DNA from: Apodospora peruviana
Lineage: Eukaryota; Ascomycota; Sordariomycetes; Sordariales; Lasiosphaeriaceae
Direction: 5' to 3'
Assembly: GCA_033439685.1 (NCBI GenBank)
Contig: JAUEDM010000001.1
Span: 682,001-746,000 of the forward strand
DNA: 64,000 nucleotides
How positions within the stretch are numbered: the first letter of the stretch is position 1; every line of letters begins with the position of its first letter. The position numbers and the translations under genes are program-made. Shown in pieces: positions 1-11,378 of the stretch. The notes under the pieces were generated by a model, which saw only the letters and a program-made list of their open reading frames with translations, had not been told where the DNA came from and made no database searches.

Positions 1-322
1 AAGGTCGTGATGTGGTACATATTTTACAGTTTGGTGTGGTTATGGATGGACTTATTGGATTGGGATACTTATTTTCTTTTCCTTCATCTTTGTTAACTAA
101 AAGTACCTGGTAGTTGATCGGGGTGATATATGCTAGAAGTCGTGGCTTTTATTTCCCTATTACGTACCATGCAAGAGTCGTGAACTAACCGGTAACTACC
201 TTACCTACCCTAAATAGGTACAGAGTCGAGATCTGTCATGTATACCCTTAACCTACCATCATACAAATACACCAAAATAACCAGCCAGTGGCAACTATTA
301 TCATTGCAGATATCTCTCTCTC
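1..322. other. Intergenic DNA at left edge
   Basis: This AT-rich spacer lies beyond the 3' end of the DUF1776 gene. I see no coding frame of note. It probably holds that gene's 3' UTR and polyadenylation signals. Confidence 0.5.
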
Positions 323-2079
323 TCACAAATCCTCCTTCCAAACATGCGAATCAGCCACACCCTTATGTTGATCCATGTGCCCCACGGCAACAAACGACTC
401 CTGCGACATCGAGGTTCCCTCTAAACCCTCCAAATCACCCACCTTCTCCCCTTCATGGTCATCAACACTCCCCGCTGAGCGCGGACTGTTCAGACTACTA
501 TTATACGAATTCCTTTGACTCTCCGACTGCTCCCACGTCGACAACTCGTCCACCTTGCGGATACCCATCATCCACGAAACCATACCGCGCGGCACCCAGC
601 GACCGACGAACCCATACACGCCCGCCCCCAACCCGACTCTCACAGTCCCGCTCGTGATGGACCCGTCAATCACGTCAAACACGGCGTTGTGCAGTTCTCG
701 TAATGAGCTGCCGCGCATCCCGCGGATGCGGCCAGCACTGATAGCCGAGCCACACTGGCGCTCAAAGTTGCGCGCGTACGCGTGGCGCGCCGAGTCGGGC
801 CACTGGAGCGTGTCGGCGCCCTCGGACGCGCAGAGGAGCCCAACGGCGCCGTTGACGCCCTGGTGGTGGTGGTGGTGGTGGTGGATACCCCTGTTCCGCG
901 CCGAGGCTCCGGGGGAGAAGCCGGCAAAGTCAAAGGTGCCGAGCTGGACGTGGGTCACTGGGATAGATAGTGGCCGCAGCTCGGCAGCCAAGACTTCTGT
1001 GAAGGCCGAGAGAGCGGAGCAGACGGTGGCTTCTGGGGCGTGGAAGGGCGGGTTGATGGAGGATATTATGGACGGGGTGAAGACAAGGACTTTGGGAGGG
1101 GCGGTTTCGTTGTTATTGCTGTTGTTGGCCGGGCTGAGGCGGGCGGTTAGGAGAGGGAGAAACGCCTGGATTGTAAGGATGGGGTTGAGGAGGTGCGTGT
1201 TGAAGAGGTCGGCGAAGCTGGAAGGCGGGATGGTGGCGATGGGTGAGGTCTGGTAGTTTAGCGACGGGATGAGGATGACGGCTTTGAGGGTGAGGTAGTG
1301 CCGTTTGCCGCCTGGGATGGCGGCGTGCGGTGTCTGGAGATAGTGCGCAAAGCGCTCGATGGAGCTGCCAGCGCTTGGAGGCTGTTTGACGAGAGAAGTG
1401 TCAGTAGACTGAGACAGCCATGAAAGAAGGTCAATAGGTACACACATCAGTTGTGTCGATGGTCAACGACCGGATATCCGGCCGTGACAGGTTATGAATC
1501 ATGATCTCGTCCTCCGGACTGTTCGAGACAATAAACACAATGAAGCCCTTCCTCTCGAGGTCAAGCGACAGTGACCGCGTCAGGGGAAGTGCCGGAGATC
1601 CGGCGATAACCACCACATCCAACCGGCCGCCACTCCCCGCCCGTCTCGCCCGTCTCGTCTTTCGGGACCGCGCGCTGCTCCTGTACGTCCGGTACAAGAT
1701 TGTGCCGGCCGCCAGAACAATAACGCCGGTAACGATCTTGTGCCTCGATATCCAGTTCTGGATGCTATCATATGCCGATGTGGGCAGCGTCAGGGCCGGC
1801 GCGGGCGGTGGTGGCCGCGGCCGGATGGACTCGGGCAGCCATGGTGACGCGGCGAGCGCTTCTCTTAGTGCGTCGGCAATCCTTTCAACGTTCTTGTCGA
1901 TGTAGTCGGCCACATTGCCCGAGTAGTGCTCGATGTACTCGGCTACCTCGCCCGAGTACCGCTGTATGTCGTGGGGCAGCGACGAAAGCTGTCGGGGTTT
2001 GCATGGGTCAGCGCAGTTCCGTTCGGATGGGTCCCTAGAAACTCACCACGTCCAGGAAGGCCTGGTCATCTGCAGACAT
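323..2079 (-). CDS. DUF1776-family membrane-anchored Rossmann protein
   Basis: The model has three exons: 2079-2047, 1988-1446 and 1381-323, giving 544 residues. The first exon reads MSADDQAFLDV and ends at a GTGAGT donor. The second intron (1445-1382) is supported by a CTGAC branch site and an ACAG acceptor, and it joins two different reading frames (LTIDTTD + PPSAGSS). An N-terminal hydrophobic segment (around HKIVTGVIVLAAGTILYR) is followed by a basic stretch, then VVVIAGSP and SLNYQT segments typical of an SDR-like Rossmann fold. That arrangement matches the fungal DUF1776 family, which has no firmly known substrate. I see no complete YxxxK catalytic pair, so dehydrogenase activity is uncertain. 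A run of seven His encoded by (GGT)n on the + strand near 861-884 lies in a probable loop. The C-terminal 80 residues are Ser/Glu-rich and look disordered. Confidence 0.8.
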
Positions 2080-2948
2080 TTTTTAATTGTAACCTGTAGG
2101 CTAGCCGTATCACGAAAAACGATACTATGTCTGGGGAGGATGCCAAACGATGGCTCAAAGGAAAATGTCGGTGCCCCGAAGGTATTGTACGAAATACCGA
2201 AAATTGCCTTTATCAAAAGACGTCGTTTCGTTATCGTAACCAGCAGCAGTGGGCAACCCCGGCTTTGGGGTTATGGCTGTTCGTTCGCGGCGGACGTCAT
2301 CCCCGGACTGCCTTACCCGCTTTTTCTGGGGCAGATTTACAGCAGCCGATTGGCTGTCGCCATGGTATTATTCAGCACTCTTTGATTGGTTTCTTTGTTC
2401 TTCAACACCATCGAAATGCGAAATGTTCATCTCAGTTAACGGAAGAACCCAGAAACTTACAACATTCGTAGAGTACAGGTACGCCATGTCCTTCTGTTTA
2501 ATCAATTTACCTCTCCTTCAGGACGATGATCCGTTGATATCTCACCGTGGCAAAGGTACTACTAACATGTGATTGTCTAGCACATCAACGACCAAAAAAG
2601 GGATACAAATCCTTGTTCATTTGCGTCCATCAACTCAGTCTGGTGGACTGCAATTATGAATAATATGATTAGCTCCAAATCCTTGCTGCTGTTACTGCAG
2701 CTATGATGCTATCCCCTTCAAGGACGACAAATTCCTTCCTTCAAATAAGCAATGCACCGAAGCCCTGGCGTACCATTTGCCATTCCCATCATACCTCGCC
2801 TGGTGACTGGCAACACCTAGCTACATTAAAAATAAGAATAAAATGACTCTCCTTTCTCCCTTTCGCGTAGCCTCCCTCAGTCAGAGAGGTAGTTGAGCCC
2901 TCTCAAGAAACCACCACCCTTCCCCATCAGCCACTGACTGCAATGGCA
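2080..2948. other. Spacer between DUF1776 gene and chk1
   Basis: This is the promoter side of the DUF1776 gene and the 3' flank of chk1, both on the minus strand. Several short open frames on the plus strand (for example 1933-2385) have no recognisable domain or codon signature. Nothing else stands out. Confidence 0.5.
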
Positions 2949-4648
2949 TTACTGCTCAGGGTTAAATATCCCATCCTTGCAAAGCAGCGCAGTCTTCTTG
3001 AAGAACCTTCTCCACTCCAACGGATCCCCCTTAACCTTCACAAACCTCACCTCCAGCAGCTCCTGGTCATCCGGCAGCCGGTACCTGTCGACAATGATAT
3101 CACCGTGCAGGCTCTGCTTCCGCCCGTCCGAAGTCCTGACCTTGAGCGTCGCGATAGTCGCGTCCGAATACAAATTCGGCACCACGGGCGGCAGACTGAT
3201 CCCCAGCTGGTGAAGCGCATCGCTGAGCATCTGCACCAGCAGCGCCGGCGGCATGTGCGAAAAGAAGCGCGCAAGCGTGTACGCGGGCACAATGTCCTTG
3301 AACCGCTTTGCGGTCTGAGTAAGGCTTAGCGGCACGCCGGTCTGTGAGAACTGTGACATGCTGGGCTCGTCGGCGAGGGCCTGTACGGTAGTGAAGCTGA
3401 GTTTTCCCCTGCTTGTAGAAGCCGGTAACGTGTTCGCCCTCGACAGAGGCTGGGTGGATGAAATAGACATGTTCTGGAGGGTACGGAGCGTTGTCGGTTC
3501 CCAGTCGTCGTACAGCGGATCGCAGATGGGGATCTCGGGCTGCGTGGAGGGTAGTTTGGACATCGACACTTGATCAACATCCATAGCATCGTCATCTTGC
3601 TTCTGGACTGGTTGCGAAAGGGTGGGCTCCTCACTGAGATCGATGCGCATGCCGCCGAGCATTTGGGTCGCGAGCTCAACCTGGTCACGCACTTTGCCCT
3701 CAGGGGTCAGGAGGCTGTTGGGTCGCATATACCACGGGTGCTGTCGGACTTTTGTAAAGGAGAATCGCTTTTTCGCGTCGACATTCATCATTCCCCGGAG
3801 CAAGGATAGCACATCGGAAGGAATTCGCGCCCACAGTGGATCGGAACTGCGGCCCTGTGTCCGGACGTATTCCTGAAACTCCCAGCTGCCCGAGGTCGGC
3901 TCGTCCCACGGAGTGTTGCCTACCAGGAGGACGAACAGGATAACTCCGCAGGACCAGATATCAACCAGGTCAGCAGAGTACTTGCCAGCCGCAGCCGATC
4001 GCTTGTCGGCCCGCGCGCAGGTCAACACCTCGGGCGCAATGTACGGCGGGCTGCCGCACATAGTCGAGCTCTGCTTCCGCACGCCCTTGTGCTCGAACAG
4101 AGTGGCCATACCAAAGTCCGCGATCTTGAGGCTGCCGGTGTCTGAAAGTAGGATGTTCTCGGGCTTGAGATCACGGTGGGCCACGCCCTTTGAGTGCATG
4201 AAACTTACACCGCCGATGAGCTCGGTGAAGTAGAGGTGGGCGATGTCCTCTTTTACTCCAACGTCGGCTTCAATTTTGTCAAAAAGATCACCTCCCGCGG
4301 CAAACTCCATCGCAATCCATCGCCAGACCTGGTCCTCGCCGGTAGCAAACCACTCGATAATGTTTGGGTGTTGGGCGATGTGAGAGTGCAGTGACACCTC
4401 CATGGCGATCTGCTTTGCTGATATCCGGCCTTGCTTCATGGCGTAGCCTTTGTGTATCAATTTGACGGCGAAGACTGGCGTTGGCGCATCCAGGGGTATC
4501 GCCTTTTTAATACTTATAAATGTGTGAGTACAGAATGTAAGATATGAGGCTGGAGGTTTACTCACGATGCATAGGCTCCCCTTCCGATCGTTTTTGATAT
4601 GATCCGGAAGGGTACCTCGGGGAGCGGATCTAGTTGCGACTGTTGCAT
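2949..4648 (-). CDS. chk1: Checkpoint kinase Chk1
   Basis: Two exons, 4648-4566 and 4512-2949, encode 548 residues. The start is the ATG beginning MQQSQLDPLPEVPFRII. A 53-nt intron splits the Gly-rich loop (TIGRGAYA|SIKKA). The kinase domain fills about residues 18-300: the ATP lysine is in FAVK (near 45), the catalytic loop is AHRDLKPEN (Asp near 142), DFG is near 160, and the activation/APE segment is CGSPPYIAPEV. The C-terminus holds a KA1-like domain ending in EWRRFFKKTALLCKDGIF, as in Chk1 orthologs. Between the two lie SQ/TQ-type sites (for example MSQFSQ) in a Ser-rich linker that upstream ATR-type kinases could phosphorylate. The family acts in the nucleus to hold the G2/M transition after DNA damage. 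The gene is divergent from a cell-cycle E2, with two MCB boxes between them. Identity is firm. Confidence 0.93.
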
Positions 4649-5641
4649 CTTGTTTTAGTTACCACCAGACTTTTAAGGGGATGGTTTTGGAAGTCAACAA
4701 TAAAAGCCGTGAGAAAGGGCAAAGACGGTGCAGATCTCGGATCTGAGCCGAGTGGGGGTGAGGATGCAAACAAATGACAAGCAGAAGGCAATGCTCGGGT
4801 GCAAAATCAAGGCAAGTTCATATTAAGGCGAGCACCAACGATAAAGACGGCAAGGAGCAAGTAAGTGCTTTTCATCCCGACTGCCCGAGGTGGATGCATG
4901 AAATGGAGGTGACGGTGACAGAAAAGCACTTACCATTTTCCACTGTGACAAGGCACGCGTAACGCGTACTGACAACCGCGTTATATGTGACCTGATATGC
5001 GCAAAAACAGCAGTTCTTTGCCCCCCAATACGAACGGATTGCAGGCGAAGATTGGTCCTCTAAAGTGAGTCCGGACGCAAGCGGTTTCTGCCGGGTATGT
5101 TTGTTTGGGTTTGAAGTCGACCAACGCAGACGCGGAATCATTGGCTGATGGCAGCTCTTTCCGGTCTGTAAGTCGCGAGGCCACTAACAGCGCGCTGCGC
5201 CCAGGCCAGGCAGTTGCAGGGGACACGCCCACAGGGTTGCCGCTGCCTCAAGATCGCGCTAGCGGGTTGCAGCAGCTGGTTGCTGGAGGGGCGACGGGAC
5301 AGTGGGGTTGTCTCAAAGCCCGTCGGGTCCTTCTTGGTGTAAACAATTCTAGCTTCCGAGATTCCTTCCAACTCTACTTGCTTGACGGACCACCTTCCGA
5401 CCTCGTACATACATCCCGCCTACATATCCTCCCGAATCCTCGACAATCAAACAATTCCTAAAGAAACCCTTGTTCTCTGCTGCAGGTACGCAAATATAAC
5501 CAGGCCTGTCTTCGTTTATACGATCGATATATTAACCCACCCGGTTCCCAAGCAACAGCAACATAAGAAGCACACGACACATTTATATAGGTTTTCTTTC
5601 TTGGAAGATACTGTTACCCCCGGATTGGTCGCTTCGTCATC
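4649..5641. promoter_or_regulatory. Divergent chk1 / ubc11 promoter region
   Basis: About 1 kb separates the start codons of chk1 (-) and ubc11 (+). It contains two adjacent ACGCGT boxes (4955-4967) and a GACGCGGAA near 5128. A possible 5' UTR intron donor (CAG|GTACGC) lies near 5486. No protein-coding frame here is convincing. Confidence 0.6.
4955..4967. promoter_or_regulatory. Tandem MCB (ACGCGT) boxes
   Basis: Two ACGCGT hexamers lie at 4955-4960 and 4962-4967, one base apart. In yeasts this palindromic motif is the MluI cell-cycle box bound by MBF (Mbp1/Swi6), which drives G1/S transcription. It sits about 310 bp from the chk1 start and 675 bp from the ubc11 start. Function is inferred. 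Confidence 0.5.
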
Positions 5642-6320
5642 ATGTCGTTCAGCATTGAGGATAGTCAGAACTCGGCTCCGGGCAGTATCTCGGTCAACAA
5701 GCTGGGTGCTGGCCGCAAGGGTCCCGACGCAGGCCAGAATGCAGCAAAGAGGTAGATTCTGCCCTGTCTGTCTGTCGCATGCACCCAATCTACCCACTTG
5801 CTAACGAACATCCACATATATGAAGATTGCAGACGGAGCTCATGCAGCTGATGACATCGCCTGCGCCGGGCGTCTCTGCCTTCCCCTCGGCCGATGGCAA
5901 CCTCCTTAGTTGGCGGGCGACCATCGAGGGACCCGACGACACCCCCTACGCCGGTCTCACTTTCAAGCTCAGCTTCGAATTCCCGTCCAACTACCCCTAT
6001 GCCCCGCCTACCGTGCTGTTTAGAACACCCATCTATCACCCCAACGTTGACTTCTCGGGCCGCATCTGCCTCGACATCCTCAAGGACAAGTGGACCGCTG
6101 CTTACAACATCCAGACGGTTCTGCTGAGCCTGCAGTCTCTGCTCGGAGAGCCCAATAAGTATGATGACCCACTTGCACTTGACCAAAGAGAGCGCATCAA
6201 AGCTAACAGAGGAATAGCGCGTCACCGCTGAACGGCGAAGCTGCTGAGCTGTGGGACAAGGACCCGGCGCTGTTCAAGACCAAGGTCACGGACCGTCACA
6301 GGGACGTCGAGGATGAGTGA
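5642..6320 (+). CDS. ubc11: Ubiquitin-conjugating enzyme E2, UBE2C/Ubc11 type
   Basis: Three exons, 5642-5751, 5826-6158 and 6218-6320, encode 181 residues. Exon 1 gives a 30-residue N-terminal extension (MSFSIEDSQNSAPGS...) that is typical of the UBE2C class and absent from plain UbcH5-type enzymes. The UBC fold follows: KRLQTELMQLM helix, FPSNYPYAPP, YHPN, then the active-site Cys in GRICLDILKDKW and LLSLQSLLGEPN. The second intron falls in the N-N pair after GEP, and the tail is ASPLNGEAAELW. UBE2C/Ubc11 enzymes transfer the first ubiquitins to APC/C substrates in mitosis. The C-terminal tail (DRHRDVEDE) is short and charged. The divergent neighbour is chk1. Confidence 0.9.
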
Positions 6321-6888
6321 ACAACCGAAATGGGAATGCATTTGCTTTTAGGAGAATTGGTGTCATTTTGTATCCGACCAGACATGTCGAAGTCAGGTTT
6401 TGGAACCCCTTGGCGTATGGTGCCTCGGATAGGACTTTGCATTTTCAGGGCGGATTGGTTGTTAATGGATATCTCCATCGTCTTTTACCGTTTTGCCAGC
6501 GTGCAAGTTCTTGTGACAAGTGTTTTCACTCGAAAGAAAATGGCTCGAATGGACATTGGTATTTCTCCATAAGCGTATCACTTTTTGTTGTTAAAAGCAG
6601 AAACAGAACCAAGAACCGTTAGCGACCTCGCACTGCACCTCTGCCTCCTTGCCTCTCCTAAGGGACATCACACATGTACAAATCGTTTCGTTGAATAAGT
6701 TTTTGGTATCGGAAGGTTGCTTGTGCCGTGTGGTTTTACGAACCCTGTATTCGTAACTCGAAGCTAGATGCCATGCGAAAATAACTCCGGAAGCCCAATG
6801 CCACACCCTGAACCTGTCAAACCACGGCAAAAACCCCCATCCAATTACCCCCTTTTTTGCTTTCGTTTCCACAAAAACAGCAAAAGGT
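6321..6888. other. Convergent 3' spacer, ubc11 / rpl31
   Basis: The 3' ends of ubc11 (+) and rpl31 (-) face each other here. I see T- and A-rich stretches compatible with 3' UTRs and no further gene. Confidence 0.5.
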
Positions 6889-7416
6889 TTACTCGTCAAC
6901 GACAACGGTACCCAGGCCCTTGGGGTTCTTGACGTTGACGGCCTGCACGTAGCTGTAGAGCTTCTCCTTGGCGCCCTCCTCGTCGTTACGTCTCCGCGAG
7001 ATGCGGATGCGGAGTCTGTAAGGAACGCCCTTGACACCCTGCTCCCAGACCTTCTTGTTCAGCTGGGGGTCGACACGGACATCGGTGGTGCCCTAAAATT
7101 GAAACGCAAGATATGTCAGTTCCTCGTGTGTTCCAACACTTCCGCCTCGGATTCCCATGCAAATCCCCAGACCCGTGGACATACCATCGACTTGGTGGCG
7201 AAAGCCTTGATCTCCTTGATGGCCTTGGGGGCCCTCTTCTTGAAGGTGACGCCGTGCAGCTGCCCATCATAGTCAGTACCGTGTTCGCTCGTTCGTTATA
7301 AATCGGAGACTGGTCGTAATTACCCTCTTGTGAAGGTGGATGGTGTACTCGCGAGCCACAACGTCAGCAATGGCTGAACGCTGGGTCTTTCCGGTCGGCT
7401 TGGTCTTGGACGACAT
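6889..7416 (-). CDS. rpl31: 60S ribosomal protein L31 (eL31)
   Basis: Three exons, 7416-7324, 7259-7185 and 7092-6889, encode 123 residues, the normal eL31 length. The protein runs MSSKTKPTGKTQRSAIADVV, REYTIHLHKR | LHGVTFKKRAPKAIKEIKAF, ATKSM | GTTDVRVDPQLNKKVWEQGV, YRLRIRISRRRNDEE, ending in VKNPKGLGTVVVDE. Both introns are phase 0. eL31 sits near the peptide exit tunnel of the large ribosomal subunit. The 5' UTR very probably carries one more intron (7554-7418). The gene is divergent from rax1. Confidence 0.95.
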
Positions 7417-7417
7417 T

Positions 7418-7554
7418 CTGAGAGCGGGCGGAGGGCCAAGTTAGTGAGGGTTGTCCTTTGGGGAAAACAGTTGCGTCGGTTCCTTTCTCCGGGGAGCGAA
7501 TGTCGCCTCGAAACGAATTTCGTAAAAAGGAGCGAGGTCGACTGGAATACGTAC
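7418..7554 (-). other. Probable 5' UTR intron of rpl31
   Basis: On the minus strand a GTACGT donor at 7554 is followed by a CTAAC branch site and a CTCTCAG acceptor ending one base before the start codon. Leader introns next to the ATG are common in fungal ribosomal-protein genes. Transcript data would be needed to confirm it. Confidence 0.6.
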
Positions 7555-8319
7555 TTGTGAGACGGCAGCAACTCGTGTCGGGGTTGTCGGTTGAAGAGGG
7601 CGTCGTGGTGTCGTTGGGTGCTGGGTAAAACAATAAATCGCCCGTGAATTTTGCACCTGATTTTTCGACAAAATCCGGAAAGTGTGGAACTGGTCTGAGC
7701 GTCTGGATGCCCCTCGCTTAATTGTCCCAAGTGGGCTGAGCTCCCCGCCCTCTCTACTCGCTCCCACGTGACTGACCAGCTCACTCACCTGTTCGCCAAC
7801 TGACAGGATGACAATCTGCCACTGGCCAATCAATCAACGCAAACGCAATCCCTGGAAATCGTTGCATCTGCGACGTGCCCCTTGCTCATCATTCTCGATC
7901 GAGGCGTCGCGCAGGGACGGCGGGGACCTCACGAAAGCCGGTTTCTCCCAACCTCCATCGCCAAGCGGTCATTCTCTCCCTTGACAACACTCCCATTATC
8001 CCAAGTGCGTCTGCCAACAATTTCCTGTTCTGTGCGCTGAGCGCACTTGACGCTCGTTGAATTTCACGACTCAGCGGAACCGGTCCTGGGCAATTTAACT
8101 GTGGTTGCGCAGACAACCGTCGAAACACCGGACGAGAAACGAAGTTAAAGTGGATTGATTGCACCAAAACCACACGCTACCAGGGACGACACCGCGCCGC
8201 TGAACTCTTCCACTCCACCACCGCGTCGAGAGCAGCCGAGCTACCGGAGCTCTTCTCAATATCTCTTCCCTGCGACTTCCCTCAATACAGCATCACATCA
8301 ATCACCTTTATCAGTCAAG
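7555..8319. promoter_or_regulatory. Divergent rpl31 / rax1 promoter region
   Basis: This spacer separates two start codons facing apart. It contains CT-rich stretches near 7730-7800 and 8240-8310 that are typical of fungal leader and promoter DNA. No other gene is evident. Confidence 0.5.
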
Positions 8320-9537
8320 ATGGACGAACATGCGAACACTCCCTCACCTCAGCCCGATCTGAATCGGAACCGACTCCCCACCCTCTTCGAGGTCCTCAGC
8401 AGACGGACACTCCCTCCCGTAGATCTATTCTCATTCTACATTTACATGCGCGACCAGCAACGATCTGTTGATTACCTAGATTTTTGGTATATTTCCTGCC
8501 CGAGGTCCTCGTTACGTAGTCCACCGATTTGCTAACTCTCCAACAGGCTCGATGTTGCTCAGCACATGTCACTTTGCCGCCACTATGTTCGCGAACTTCG
8601 CCGATCCGTCCTCGTCGGTACTCCCGAGCCAGACAAAGGCTCGAAACGATCCTCGGCCATCTTGGAGGGTCTTGGAGACATGAGCCACCACCAACCAGGA
8701 CCATCGATGTATGCAACGGAGAAGGAGAGAGACCAGGATGCGCAGATGTCAGCCTACCTGAGAGAGGATCGACCAGGTGCCCACGATTCGCCGCAGAGTA
8801 GCAACGACAGAGTTCGGGGCCGCCCAAGTCCGAATATCAGCACCCCTCGTGATATCACGACCGATTCGAATTCGCCAGCACATACCGTCGCTCGCCAAGA
8901 TATTCGCGCCTCGGCCGAAAAAATTCTCTATACGTTTCTTCTTCCGGGCGCGGAGCGTGAGATCACCCTCCCGGGATCAATCACTTCAGACGTCACGACG
9001 GCTATCGAGGAGTTTGGTCGAGACGACCCAGAGGTGTTTGATGTCGCGAAAGACTATGTCTTCCAGGCGATGGAGCGTGATGCTTTCCCTGGCTTCCTCC
9101 GAATGAAGGCGCTCGGCAACCTCATCCCGCCGACACTTATCATGCGACTCATTCTCGGATTGGTGTCAATGTTTGGTGGCTTCTGGGCTGCGTTTATCCT
9201 AATATTCCTTGACGAGTCTCGAAGGACCAAACTTTGGGTATGTTATACCGATCACCCAACAACTGTTAAGAGTATCACTAACATAACTCGCGTCACATAG
9301 CTTATCCTCCCGTTCACTGTGGGCGTCTATTGTCTGGCCTCGTACCAGTACTCCATTGACCCCGTCCTGGCGCTGGTAGGATACAGCGAGTACACGCCTT
9401 TCAACTTCTCCCGGGTTCGCGAGCCGTACGTCCGGAAGCTTCTGGCTGAACGAGCGATGGTCGTGCTTGGGGTCACGGTGCTCATTGATGCTGCTCTTTG
9501 TGTGTTGTTTACCCTGGTTCCAGGAAAACGGCTTTGA
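8320..9537 (+). CDS. rax1: Rax1-like RGS-domain membrane protein
   Basis: Three exons, 8320-8486, 8547-9237 and 9301-9537, encode 364 residues. The N-terminal half is an RGS-like fold: RLPTLFEVLSRRTLPPVDLF, then YLDFWLDVAQHMSLCRHYV (the intron lies in the Trp codon), a Ser/Pro-rich insert, and a second RGS block, TVARQDIRASAEKILYTFLL ... VFQAMERDAFPGFLRMKAL. Three membrane spans follow: LILGLVSMFGGFWAAFILIF, LILPFTVGVYCLASYQYSI and MVVLGVTVLIDAALCVLFTL. This order (RGS then C-terminal spans) is that of yeast Rax1, which with Rax2 marks bud sites. In moulds the equivalent is a cell-polarity or septation role, which is inferred here. The acidic start (MDEHANTPSPQPD) has no signal peptide. Confidence 0.85.
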
Positions 9538-10544
9538 TCTCTTTTTACTTGGGGGACCTAATGAGTGCGCAGAATCTTTGACGACAGACTTGCGGATGGG
9601 AGATCTTTGGTTGTCAGTCCTGGGAAAAAAAGACATGGCGTTATTTTGAGGAGTTACTACGGAACTACCCCCTTTTTTATTTTTCACCTTTTGCTGTTTA
9701 GGAAGTTCTAGGAGCATATTTCACGACCCGTTATGAAATTTTAGTTTAGTTGCCCCTCCTCCATTCCCGATAATCCCTCCTCTGCCGTCATTTGTTCATT
9801 TCTTTCCGTTCCGCCTTAGGGAATAAGACGGAAGACATATACACCGAGATCCCAAGGGAAAAGAAGGGAATGGAAAGCGGGCGATCGGTGATTTTCTGGT
9901 GTTTAGGATATTGGGATTTATGTGTATGGCATGTACGATGTGTGCGTGGGCGTGTGGGAAGAGACAAATGATAGGAGTTCAAATAATTATAACATACCGT
10001 CGTCATCGGGAAAAAAGATCTCTCTGTTTTCTGTGTTTCGGTGGAGATAACTGGCGTGTGCTTTTACTTCCATTTTCTTAACTGGCCTGGGACGAGACGG
10101 GTCTTTCTGTATTGGAAAACCCAACCTCGCGTTCGAACTAATTCTCAATACCCTAAACCTTTTTCTCCGCATCCTTCAACTATCCTTGCAAGATTTTCTT
10201 GAAGAAAGCAAGGGGATTTTCGCTCTCCTTCCGAACCTATTCGAAGCTCGCGTCAATGGAGGGCTGGAATTTTCCAGAAAAGGGCTGCCTTCGATGCGGT
10301 GTTCCGGCATGACCCCTAGCAACGCCAGCCCACCCCACTTTTCTCGCTGAATTGTCGACGACGGAATCTGTTTAAAGAGATAGGCAGGTCCGAAAACTTA
10401 CTTCGCAATCCACAAAGCTTAAGTTGAATGTGCACCCTAACCTGTCCACTTGGCTTTTTAACTGGCAATACTACAGGAAGAGCGAGGAAGAGCTGCCACT
10501 TTCACCGATGCACATATCGTTTGTTGAGTCGTGCAAAAATTGTG
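9538..10544. other. 3' flank of rax1 and unassigned spacer
   Basis: The first few hundred bases are probably the rax1 3' UTR (T-rich near 9670-9690). The rest shows no supported gene. The open frame continues upstream of 10545, but without a convincing start. Confidence 0.45.
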
Positions 10545-11378
10545 ATGTCGCGACAGCAGATTTGGGACAAGGGAAAGGTTGGCCAAGAGGAGGAGGTCCC
10601 TCCTTACCGTCAAATTCATGAGGACTACCCAACCACCCCAACAGCGGTTACCAGTCGCGCTGGCGGTTGGTTTACCTCTCTTCGACATAGACTGGGCTTC
10701 GACGTCGAGGAGGACTTCAGATTGACACGACGACCACTGCTGACCACGCCAGAGGTTCTTCAGTACGGCTTGTTGTCAGATTCTCCGGCGCCAAATCCGT
10801 GGCCAGACCTTACTACCCTTATGGAAGCGAACGATGCTGCTGATCTTGCATCATAATCGCCCCCAGGACGACTCGTCGTGGGTGGTGGCAGCCCGCAACC
10901 TAGTGACCTCAAGCACACTATCCATACCTTTTTCTGCGACCCAGAGTACCATTCGACCGAAGGACAGGAGGATGCCACAGCGACAGCGCACCTGGCCCTA
11001 TGCTGGTACCGGTCAGCTGGCGGCTATCTCGAGATTCCATTTACATGGCGCGGTCATCTCGCTGATGATGACGTTGCCGTTTCGGACGAAATCAGCGTCT
11101 CTCTGCACCCCCATTGTCCAACTCGCAGAGCGTATACGAGAATCATCTCACTCGAATATCAGCGCGGCAGCCATTCGGAGGAACCCGCGAGCCAGCAGGG
11201 CTGGGAGCCTGAGTCCTTGGTACTTCGACCTCGGGATTCCACGGCCGAGGCGCGAGTCCAAGTTTCCGTTTCCTCCTGGAGCAGCGCTTGGCTGGCCAAC
11301 GAGCCGGCGGACAATTTCAGCAATCTGATTTCAGGACGTCGCGTGACCAGATACGGATCCTATCGCCATGGCTTTTGA
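10545..11378 (+). CDS. Unrecognised coding-like stretch, spliced or broken
   Basis: One reading frame is open from ATG 10545 (MSRQQIWDKGKVGQEEEVPP) to 11378 (...GRRVTRYGSYRHGF stop), with a single interrupting TAA at 10854-10856. The residues look coding on both sides of that stop: acidic and aromatic-rich before it (GGWFTSLRHRLGFDVEEDF), and CDPEYHSTEGQEDATATAHL and TWRGHLADDDVAVSDEIS after it. A phase-2 intron ending at GGTGGCAG (near 10893) with a donor at GTACGG near 10762 would remove the stop and keep frame. Otherwise it is a pseudogene with a nonsense mutation. I recognise no family. A following open frame (11368-11562, MAFEVSVWGHWMPDMEPLLV) might belong to it as a further exon. Confidence 0.35.

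Noticed and set aside
861..884. Seven-His run taken as an engineered tag
   Set aside because: It is an imperfectly placed GGT/CAC microsatellite inside a native frame, followed by normal family-like sequence.
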